Below, piece after piece: positions 57,331 through 64,000 of a stretch of 64,000 nt of DNA (its first letter is position 1; each line of letters opens with the position of its first letter). The position numbers were made by a program, and so were the translations under genes. Source of the DNA: Lusitaniella coriacea LEGE 07157 (GTDB lineage Bacteria > Cyanobacteriota > Cyanobacteriia > Cyanobacteriales > Spirulinaceae); contig NZ_JADEWZ010000009.1 in assembly GCF_015207425.1 (NCBI RefSeq), forward strand, positions 62,001 through 126,000, in the 5' to 3' direction. Under the pieces are notes generated by a model. The model searched no databases. It had not been told where the DNA came from and was given only the letters and a program-made list of their open reading frames with translations.

Positions 57331-57434
57331 GCTCACCTTCACCAATGTCCTAGTACTCCTGGCTATTGCTATAAATGTTGTCCCCCATTCCGTCGAGAAA
57401 CGCTAATCTTGCTTATTTTTGCCTTAATTGAATA

Positions 57435-58310
57435 ATGCTAAATCGTTTTTTCTCCTCCTTTTGGTATTCCCACCGTCGCTGGCTATACGGACTTCTTGCC
57501 ACCGTTACAGCGTTGGGATTGTGTATCGGTACGCCTCAACCCACTCAAGCCGTTCCCTGGTGGCAACTCTTGTTGCGCGGCGTGCAAATCTTACAACTGT
57601 CCAATATCTCCAACGAACAAGAAGTACAACTCGGACAGCGAATTGATGGGCAATTGCAAAGCCAACTCGCTCGCAATCGAACCCCTATTTCTCGACATCG
57701 TGCGGCGAATGGATACTTGAATCAAATCGGTCAGCGTTTAGTCCAAGTCAGCGATCGCCGCGATATTCCTTATACCTTTAAAGTTGTCGAAGACCTGAAG
57801 GTTAATGCCTTTGCCACAATGGGCGGTTTTGTTTATATCAATGCGGGGTTAATGCTCAAAGCGGAAAATGAGGCAGAACTTGCCAGCGTTGTGGCGCACG
57901 AAATGGGACACATTCAAGGTCGCCACGCGATCGAACAAATGCGCCAACGCGCGATTCAAGCGGGTTTGCTCTCTGCTGCGGGATTGGATGAGAGTGCCGC
58001 CGTACAAATTGGGGTTCAACTTGCTCTCAATCTTCCCAACAGTCGCGAGGATGAATTAGAAGCCGATCAAATTGGATTGGAGACTTTGCGCCGCGCGCGA
58101 TACGCGCCTTCGGCAATGGTGACATTCATGCAAAAACTCCAAGAGAGCGGTCGGGGTTCTCCGCCTGCTATTTTAAGCACCCACCCAGCCGTTTCCGATC
58201 GCGTGCGTATTTTGTCACAGGCAATTCGAGCCAATCCCCCAACCGCAACTGAGGTCGATGGGTTGGATAGTACTGCATACCGCAACAAAATGCGTAGCTT
58301 TGCACCGTGA
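57435..58310 (+). CDS. Secreted M48-family zinc metalloprotease
   Basis: The 291 residues begin with a signal peptide (hydrophobic 14-33, cleavage near PTQA-VPWW). The catalytic site is VVAHEMGHIQGRHA, with the third ligand Glu in EDELEADQIGLETLRRA. Late STHPAVSDRVRIL is typical of periplasmic BepA/LoiP-like members that handle outer-membrane protein quality (role inferred). The gene is bracketed by a direct repeat of about 75 bases. Confidence 0.92.
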   Translation: MLNRFFSSFWYSHRRWLYGLLATVTALGLCIGTPQPTQAVPWWQLLLRGVQILQLSNISNEQEVQLGQRIDGQLQSQLARNRTPISRHRAANGYLNQIGQRLVQVSDRRDIPYTFKVVEDLKVNAFATMGGFVYINAGLMLKAENEAELASVVAHEMGHIQGRHAIEQMRQRAIQAGLLSAAGLDESAAVQIGVQLALNLPNSREDELEADQIGLETLRRARYAPSAMVTFMQKLQESGRGSPPAILSTHPAVSDRVRILSQAIRANPPTATEVDGLDSTAYRNKMRSFAP

Positions 58311-58336
58311 TGAATGGTATTGAGTACGGGGGTTTA

Positions 58337-58412
58337 TATAGCAGTCGCCATAACAGTTAGGACATCCAAAGTTACAGTTTCCCAACTCCCCCTGCTCCCC
58401 CAGCCTCCCCAG
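58337..58412 (+). repeat. Dispersed repeat, copy 3
   Basis: Direct partner of 57247-57330, 1.09 kb away; the M48 gene lies between them. Confidence 0.8.
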
Positions 58413-58423
58413 CTTCCCTACCT

Positions 58424-59230
58424 CTATTCGGATGTTGCTTCCGAAGAACAGAAATCGTGTCTTTCAATCCGTTCGATGGTGGCGAGCAATTCCTCAGAGG
58501 GATTTTCGACCGAATACAATTCCCTCAAGGCATCCGACCACAGTTCTCGGTCGGCAAAATATCCCGATCGCGCGATCGTGGTGTCCTCTGCTGTTAACCT
58601 CTCAATCGATGCCAATACCCTTCCCGATTCAATGACTGCCAACTCTACCGCAATCCAGTTGCGTTCATCTTCTCCCATCATCCGGAACGAAATCCAAGGT
58701 ATGTCTTGAAGTTGGGACGTTCCTGCGGGAACCAAACGCCATTCATAAGCGCGATCGGGTTGCAAAGATTTTCCTTCTTCCCCGTAAAGGATACTGCGTT
58801 GTTCGGGGTCAAGGGTTTGACTCCACATCACTTCACCACTACGCACGTCTATCACCTCGATTTGCGACCAAGAACCCTGCCAAAGGAAAAACGCGCGATC
58901 GCCCCAAACTTTAGACGTTGTAACCTCTCTATTATCTATATTTGCCAATCGACCGGGAGTAACCGTACAGGTTTTCTTTTCGTTGTTTTCTCCTCGCGAA
59001 CCACCAGGAACCTTGCGACGACGGAACCGATCCCAAATAAAGCTAGCACCGCCGGGACATTTGCGACGCAAACCTTGCCACACGCACCTCCGTTCTAGTT
59101 CTGAGGAATCACTCTGTTTATTTTGTTGTATGGTTATGGTTACAGCGTGTAGTGGAAAACTGGAACCAACGAAAATAATAGCTGAAAGGGTAAAAAATAC
59201 TGAATTTTTCGCTATTTTAATTTTATTCAT
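58424..59230 (-). CDS. Secreted DUF928 protein
   Basis: ATG at 59230 gives 268 residues starting MNKIKIAKNSVFFTLSAIIF, a signal peptide (cleavage near FPLHA). A basic cysteine-containing segment follows (RRCVWQGLRRKCPGG), then a beta-rich domain with DRAFFLWQGSWSQIEVIDVR and RAYEWRLVP, matching the DUF928 family of cyanobacteria, function unknown. The start overlaps the stop of the CHAT-CHASE2 gene by 4 bases (ATGA), so its translation is coupled. It is the last gene of the cassette. Confidence 0.85.
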   Translation of the reverse strand: MNKIKIAKNSVFFTLSAIIFVGSSFPLHAVTITIQQNKQSDSSELERRCVWQGLRRKCPGGASFIWDRFRRRKVPGGSRGENNEKKTCTVTPGRLANIDNREVTTSKVWGDRAFFLWQGSWSQIEVIDVRSGEVMWSQTLDPEQRSILYGEEGKSLQPDRAYEWRLVPAGTSQLQDIPWISFRMMGEDERNWIAVELAVIESGRVLASIERLTAEDTTIARSGYFADRELWSDALRELYSVENPSEELLATIERIERHDFCSSEATSE

Positions 59231-61572
59231 TGAAATTTCTCCGTATTTGATGAAAAGTGAATGTAAGTCCAGAAAACTGCAAGGGGAAAAACGCAAGGAA
59301 GCAGCACAGCGACGGAAATATAAGCTTGCAGTGCCATAACCATATAAACAGTCGTCGCACCATACAGCACCACAATCCATTGCTTTCTTTGATGAGGATT
59401 ACCAATTAGCATTAGCATTGCACCTTTCCCCAACAACGCCGCCAGCAAAACCATCCAAAAATTGGAAATTGGAACCACCAATCGCTGCGTTAATAAATGG
59501 TGCAACATATAAGCGTGATACTCGCCTCCCGTAAATTGCTTCACTCGAAAATTTAGGGCTAAAGGAATGGGAAAATTGTCGCTTCCCTCTTCGTATAATC
59601 CCGCCTCACCATAGCCTCCTGGTGCAATTAGAACCACTTGCTGACCAATTCTGGGGGGAATGTCGCCTTCCAATAACTTATGGGCGGAAATGCGCTCGTA
59701 GGATTGATTGGGAGGTAATGAAAAGTCTACGATGGGGCGTAACCACAGAGCAAAACTTGGGAAAATTGGCAGTCGCAAACGATGTAAAAATGCTGTTTTT
59801 TCATCTAAATTTTTGGCACTATTGAGATAGTTCGCGACCGAAGTCCGTAAAGATTGTTGTGCTTGGGATTGGAGATCGAAAGATTCTTGTTTGAGTTGGT
59901 GCGCGATCGCGAGCAAATAGGCAAAGGGACAAGTTTCAATACAATCTTTACCGTGGGGTAACAACTCAACATATCCCGGAAAGAAATAGATATCCCCTTG
60001 CATTGTTCGATTGAGATCGGCAATTTGAGGACTAACACCCGCATCTTTTCCGGTGAATTCATCAGCAGCAAAAACCAATAAAATGTCTTTGTTAACTGTA
60101 TTTTCAATAACTTTCCTGAGTTTATTTGTATTCTCAGTTTGTTCTTTTTCGCGATTTAAAACATAATCAATACCAATTGTTTTAGGCTCTAGTTTTGAAA
60201 GTTTATTTAGCAAATCTCCTAGATAGCTATAGTCGATGGGCGAAATTTCTCTTAGTCTCGGATCTTTGAGTCGAGAAGCTTCATCAATTTGCACCAAGAG
60301 GACAGGCGCGCGTTTTTGAAAACCGACTTGCTGAGTCGCGTAACGATAAGTAGCTTGAGTAGTGAGCCGAATTCCTAACAACCCATCTTGTAAGGGCGGT
60401 AAAATGCTTAATGCCAAGACAGAACCCAGGGCAACAATTTCCAAACGACTTGGTAACCAACGCTTCCATCCCTTCGGTTGCAAGCGAAATAATTCAGCTT
60501 CAGGGTGACGAAATAAGGAAGGAATTGAATAAGCGGAAGGATAGGTGAGTACTTTTTCCTGTTGCTTGAGAAACTGACAAGCATCCACCATTGACTCATT
60601 GACATCTTTGTATTGAGCGAGACTGCGAAAGAATTGTTTTGAGAATTCTTGGGCGACTTGATTATGAATAGGTTCGCGGAAAACAATAACTTGATTGAGT
60701 CCTAAATTAATCAAAGATTGAGCGATATCGATGCCACTACAGGAGTTGAAGATTGCAAATTGTAATCCTTTTTCTTTTGCTATTTCGAGTGCGGGTTCAA
60801 TTTCGCGAATAAAAATCGATGTGTTGGGCGCAATGCTTAATTCTCCTCCCAATCCTTCATTACTGTGTCCGGCAAAAAAGAGAATATCCCAGCCCTTTTC
60901 ATCGGCAATTTCTCGAACAATTTTATGTTTTAAATCGTCACAATTTTTGTCTCCTTGTTTCCATCCCACAAACGTGATGACATCTTTACCAAACAATGAT
61001 TCAAGCTCCTCTTTGTCTTTCTTGAGATCGAGTCCCGTGTCGTCACCAAAAATTGCCAGAATTCTAGGTTTGCGGCGAATAGGGTGTACGGATTCGTCGC
61101 TAATATTGGCAGGCGATCGCGCAATATAGATCTTGCCTTTTGTCCCCAAGTGTGTTCCAATTTCCCAGGTTTCCCAAGGCAAACGAGCTAATTCTTTGGA
61201 ATTGCAAGTAATAAAAATTTCTACGCGCTGGCAATCTTCGGCTAAACTAGCTTGAGCAATTTTACGAGTAATAGGATGCAATTCGTGACTGAGTAACCAA
61301 TAATGAAATTGGTCTAATAATTTTGCTTCCGCTTGAACTAAATCGCCACGCCAATCTATATTTTTGAGGCGAGCAACTCCACTTCCCTCAACTTTCCCTC
61401 GCAATCTTTGATAGTAACCGAGGTAGCTTTTGCGCCATTGTGCATACAATTGGGTAATAGCAGCAGGGTAATCCAGTTGAGTTGCAATGGTTAGTCCTCG
61501 TTCCCCGGATAATTTGAAATGGCACGTATTACCCAGTTGTATAATTTCCAGTTGAAAGGTTGTTTTAGTCAT
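59227..61572 (-). CDS. CHAT protease-CHASE2 membrane sensor protein
   Basis: The 781 residues combine an N-terminal CHAT (caspase-HetF-type) domain with catalytic His236 (FFAGHSNEG) and Cys278 (FNSCSGID), a membrane helix at about 385-405, a CHASE2 extracytoplasmic sensor domain (about 405-690; LLVQIDEASRLKDPRLREISPIDYSYL region) and three C-terminal helices. No kinase or cyclase follows CHASE2. The predicted picture is an external signal controlling a cytosolic cysteine protease (inference). It starts 10 bases after the DUF1822 stop. Confidence 0.88.
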   Translation of the reverse strand: MTKTTFQLEIIQLGNTCHFKLSGERGLTIATQLDYPAAITQLYAQWRKSYLGYYQRLRGKVEGSGVARLKNIDWRGDLVQAEAKLLDQFHYWLLSHELHPITRKIAQASLAEDCQRVEIFITCNSKELARLPWETWEIGTHLGTKGKIYIARSPANISDESVHPIRRKPRILAIFGDDTGLDLKKDKEELESLFGKDVITFVGWKQGDKNCDDLKHKIVREIADEKGWDILFFAGHSNEGLGGELSIAPNTSIFIREIEPALEIAKEKGLQFAIFNSCSGIDIAQSLINLGLNQVIVFREPIHNQVAQEFSKQFFRSLAQYKDVNESMVDACQFLKQQEKVLTYPSAYSIPSLFRHPEAELFRLQPKGWKRWLPSRLEIVALGSVLALSILPPLQDGLLGIRLTTQATYRYATQQVGFQKRAPVLLVQIDEASRLKDPRLREISPIDYSYLGDLLNKLSKLEPKTIGIDYVLNREKEQTENTNKLRKVIENTVNKDILLVFAADEFTGKDAGVSPQIADLNRTMQGDIYFFPGYVELLPHGKDCIETCPFAYLLAIAHQLKQESFDLQSQAQQSLRTSVANYLNSAKNLDEKTAFLHRLRLPIFPSFALWLRPIVDFSLPPNQSYERISAHKLLEGDIPPRIGQQVVLIAPGGYGEAGLYEEGSDNFPIPLALNFRVKQFTGGEYHAYMLHHLLTQRLVVPISNFWMVLLAALLGKGAMLMLIGNPHQRKQWIVVLYGATTVYMVMALQAYISVAVLLPCVFPLAVFWTYIHFSSNTEKFQ

Positions 61573-61582
61573 CGGTTGCTAA

Positions 61583-62953
61583 TTACGAATTACTAGAAAA
61601 TTCTAAGGGAGGTAGGGTTAATTCCTCTCCTGTTGCCGAGATGAGCGTCAATAAAAATTTCTCATCATAGGTTCCGATTAATTTAGCGAATAAATACTCG
61701 TTTTCATTCCCAAATTGGAGAGATTCCTCAATTAAAATTCCCGTTTGATCTGAAATTCTCCATTGCACTTGCGAAGGTAAAGTTTGATGGGGGATTGCGC
61801 CAAGAACGAGTAATAAACTCCAACTTTCTTCATCGGGAATTGACCAAGTAACGCCATACAGCCTGATTCCATTCTCGAAGGCTAAATCTTGATAAGCATA
61901 ACCTGCATCTGGAGGAATTTTCAGATTATGATTTTGTTGAATTTCAGAGAAGATGTCACTTGCTTCTTTTGTTTCTGTGACCGATCTTATTGGACTGGGA
62001 ACGGGAGGACTAAATATTTGCCAAGTCCATTCTTGTATCAATTCTTTCATTTGTGTAGCTGAACATAGCGGACTCGAAGCGGGTTGATTAATTATTTCCC
62101 AAGTCCATTCTTGTGCGAATTCTTGAATCCAGCGACTCGCATTTGTGGCTTGTTGAGTGATGATTTTCAGGAAATCGGAAATATGCTGGCTTGGCGAGAG
62201 AATTGTTCCTGTTTGAACACGATAAATCCAATCGAGTAATTCTGGATGAGTTAAGACTGCAACGCCTTGTTCCCAACTCAAAACTTGCCAAAGGGATTGA
62301 TTTTGGATTTGAGGAAGTAAGGATTCAAGCTGATTTTTAAGTTGAGTAAGATTGTTGGCGCGAATGGGATCGGGTAAAGGAATTGCTTCAACATCCAGAC
62401 ATTGTAGATAGAGCAATAGATCGTTAAAATCATTCTCAAATCGCGCAATATCTATTGAATAATTCCAATCTAATTGGGGTTGAGTTCGATCGCGTTCTTG
62501 AATCGCGCGATCGCGCGGCAAGAAACCTCGAATTGCAGCCATTTCTAACTCTTCATCAATACCAATGACAATATAGAAATGTGCGGCAAATTCAGGCAAA
62601 TCTAGAACTGCTCTGGGAATGGAAATTTCTGAATCGCTCAAAGACATTGTGGGAATGAGACACACCTTAAAATCACCCACTTGTAGCTTACAAATTGCAT
62701 CCAAGAAGTTGGCATGAATAAGATTGGATAGAGAGCAATTGTCAGTTTCCAGTTTTAAGTCTGGTTGTCGCTTTTTCACCCATTCTTCAAAACTCGATAG
62801 CGCGAGAGATTGAACGTATAACGACCACTGACGTTGAGAATTCTTCGCGGCTTGAGAAAACTGTAGCGCGCGATCGATCTGTTCGGTTTCGAGTTCTAGG
62901 GTTTCAGACGGTGTTGTGAATTCGAGAAATTCGTTCATCGTAATATTAGTCAT
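61583..62953 (-). CDS. DUF1822 family protein
   Basis: The 456 residues start MTNITMNEFLEFT (ATG at 62953); a second ATG five codons later is possible, and the frame is open 26 codons further up into the previous gene. It is soluble, acidic, and has a beta-rich C-terminal region (GIRLYGVTWSIPDEESWSLLLVLG, LTLISATGEELTLPPLEF) typical of DUF1822. A duplicated segment QEWTWEIINQP / QEWTWQIFSPP occurs in the middle. Function unknown. Confidence 0.82.
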   Translation of the reverse strand: MTNITMNEFLEFTTPSETLELETEQIDRALQFSQAAKNSQRQWSLYVQSLALSSFEEWVKKRQPDLKLETDNCSLSNLIHANFLDAICKLQVGDFKVCLIPTMSLSDSEISIPRAVLDLPEFAAHFYIVIGIDEELEMAAIRGFLPRDRAIQERDRTQPQLDWNYSIDIARFENDFNDLLLYLQCLDVEAIPLPDPIRANNLTQLKNQLESLLPQIQNQSLWQVLSWEQGVAVLTHPELLDWIYRVQTGTILSPSQHISDFLKIITQQATNASRWIQEFAQEWTWEIINQPASSPLCSATQMKELIQEWTWQIFSPPVPSPIRSVTETKEASDIFSEIQQNHNLKIPPDAGYAYQDLAFENGIRLYGVTWSIPDEESWSLLLVLGAIPHQTLPSQVQWRISDQTGILIEESLQFGNENEYLFAKLIGTYDEKFLLTLISATGEELTLPPLEFSSNS

Positions 62954-62957
62954 GGTT

Positions 62958-64000
62958 CTATTGTTGGGAATTGAGGTATTGACAAATGTTTTGAGCGAGT
63001 TGGCTGGTTGGGAAGTTGTGATGTACAGCATGAATTTCTTTTTTGTCTGTTTCCATCACTCTTGAAATTTCTTCACTCAGAAGGCTTTCAATTTGGGTTG
63101 CTAAATCTCGGAGTCGATCGGGATTTGCGTAGTCCTGAGCGATTTGAAAAATATGCTTTTTGAGGCAAGATAGAGTATTACGAGCAATGTCGCTGCGGAG
63201 ATTTTCGAGTTCGAGTAAGCGACTAACTCGCGGTTGATCTTTCAAACTAATGCGAGAGGCAATGTCTCCCATTGATAGACCTTGGCAATAGAATAAACGA
63301 AGTCCGGTAAGGAATTTTTCACTTTTTTCTATAGCTTGTTCTCTCCGTCTTGGCGTATTTCTTCCCTGTATAAAATAGGCGACTCTATTTTCTATTGTTG
63401 TTTGTACGGCTCGTTGCAAACAGGAATTAAACTGTTGGCGATACTCATTTAAGAAACCACTTTGTTCGTCTTCGGTTTCTGCTTGTTGATACACTCGATT
63501 TCTGGCTTTGGGAATGTCTAAAGATTCGTCTTCGGGAAGTGCTACGCCTTTTTGACGAAGGCGATCGCGCCGCAGGAGTTGTGAGAGGTTTTGCAGTTGG
63601 TGGAGGACTTGTTCGGGGGAAGGGGAAGGAGTCAGGCGTTGTGCGATGCGCTGGAGTTGGTCTGGAGTGGGTTTGGGATAGGCTTGGTGGCTTCCCGGTT
63701 TGCGATCTCTCAGGAATTCTGTGCGATAAATTTGGTGGAATTGTTCGAGGAGTTGGAGCGATCGCGCGATTTCTGCATCGGTGCGTTCAAAAGTAGTCAG
63801 AATGCGATGTAACCCCCCTGGTGTCACGCGAACCAGCAGCAACCAGTCACTAATGTGTTCGATCCCCCGTTCCAAAAGGAATCGTTTGATCGCGCGATCG
63901 CCTTTGACTAGGCGCACTGTCCAAGTTGAAAGGTTACTTCTCTCCGGGTCAAAAGTATCGAGAATGCGGGAAATCAAAGAGCGATCTTCACCCTCCACTA
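62958..64000 (-). CDS. Sigma-like HTH protein, partial
   Basis: The frame is open to the window edge; the visible 346 residues from GTG at 63998 are probably not the true start. It is basic and helical with motifs FDPERSNLSTWTVRLVK and ERGIEHISDWLLL, and a C-terminal HTH-like segment LRLFYCQGLSMGDIASRISLKDQPRVSRLLELE. This resembles sigma-70-like proteins I recall next to DUF1822/CHASE2 genes. A regulatory role is inferred. Stop is 4 bases from the DUF1822 start. Confidence 0.65.
   Translation of the reverse strand, partial: VEGEDRSLISRILDTFDPERSNLSTWTVRLVKGDRAIKRFLLERGIEHISDWLLLVRVTPGGLHRILTTFERTDAEIARSLQLLEQFHQIYRTEFLRDRKPGSHQAYPKPTPDQLQRIAQRLTPSPSPEQVLHQLQNLSQLLRRDRLRQKGVALPEDESLDIPKARNRVYQQAETEDEQSGFLNEYRQQFNSCLQRAVQTTIENRVAYFIQGRNTPRRREQAIEKSEKFLTGLRLFYCQGLSMGDIASRISLKDQPRVSRLLELENLRSDIARNTLSCLKKHIFQIAQDYANPDRLRDLATQIESLLSEEISRVMETDKKEIHAVHHNFPTSQLAQNICQYLNSQQ

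Larger units (their letters stand above)
56790..57434 (+). other. Repeat-rich intergenic region
   Basis: 645 bases without a gene. It holds a partial TGAGGCTGACAC match to the MITE-like elements (near 56816), a foldback of about 90 bases (56887-56976), a direct 19-base repeat (56926-56944 and 57063-57081), a 12-bp hairpin (56996-57021) and a repeat unit beginning at 57247 that recurs after the next gene. Confidence 0.65.

Noticed and set aside
57299-57347. CRISPR-like regular repeat
   Set aside because: CTTCCCCTG units are a simple polypyrimidine repeat without spacers.
1-64000. tRNA or rRNA genes, CRISPR arrays, transposase genes
   Set aside because: No T-arm-like GGTTCRAATCC context with a matching acceptor stem, no spaced repeats and no transposase-like ORF were seen by eye; a tRNAscan or Infernal run would settle it.

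Overview
The window is cyanobacterial chromosome. Evidence: the ribosomal super-operon has cyanobacterial gene order and neighbours (ndhN upstream; no rpsJ, rpsN or rpmD inside it). HIP1-like GCGATCGC octamers are scattered throughout. It also carries cyanophycin genes (cphA, cphB), an NDH-1 subunit N gene, hetZ and patU homologues, and cyanobacteria-typical families (DUF29, DUF1822, DUF928, CHAT-CHASE2). The hetZ-patU pair points to a filamentous lineage (inference); nothing here decides whether it makes heterocysts.

Layout. 1-846 (minus): a partial salt-stress-like gene and ndhN. 928-17534 (plus): a nearly uninterrupted S10/spc/alpha-type operon from rplC to rpmE, including secY, adk, infA, rpmJ, rpoA and truA, with a good sigma70-type promoter at 928-956 and a long leader. 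17684-26255 (plus): prfA, a HEAT-repeat protein, recG, a NYN-LOTUS protein, a response-regulator remnant, a PEP-CTERM haem peroxidase and a Nudix hydrolase. 26476-31869: an alpha/beta hydrolase (plus), then a ThDP transketolase/phosphoketolase-like enzyme and glyS (minus). 32102-39670: signalling genes (a six-PAS histidine kinase, a REC-GGDEF-EAL protein, an HD phosphohydrolase) and a polysaccharide deacetylase. 39688-45141: a pseudogene broken by a MITE-like element, then a minus-strand cluster hetZ > patU > DUF29 > transglutaminase-like membrane protein. 45296-47302: small accessory genes with a second MITE-like copy. 47567-52899 (plus): cphB, cphA and an XPB-like helicase. 53035-56789 (minus): an orphan antitoxin-like ORF, a HAD hydrolase, lhgO and pyk. 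56790-58423: repeat-rich DNA around an M48 metalloprotease. 58424-64000 (minus): a tight four-gene cassette, in transcription order an HTH/sigma-like protein (partial), a DUF1822 protein, a CHAT protease-CHASE2 membrane sensor and a secreted DUF928 protein.

How the genes work together: the first 17 kb is translation, secretion and RNA polymerase core machinery. The cyanophycin pair makes and degrades a nitrogen reserve. The 32-38 kb genes look like a two-component/c-di-GMP signalling group. The best candidate for a poorly described system is the CHAT-CHASE2 cassette at 58.4-64 kb: a predicted cytosolic caspase-like protease on an extracytoplasmic sensor, translationally coupled to a secreted protein and preceded by an HTH protein. 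The second most interesting locus is hetZ-patU with its downstream membrane genes. Several repeat families (MITE-like, palindromic, an approximately 75-bp direct repeat) account for most accessory intergenic sequence and have damaged or modified at least two genes. I saw no tRNA, rRNA, CRISPR array or intact transposase.
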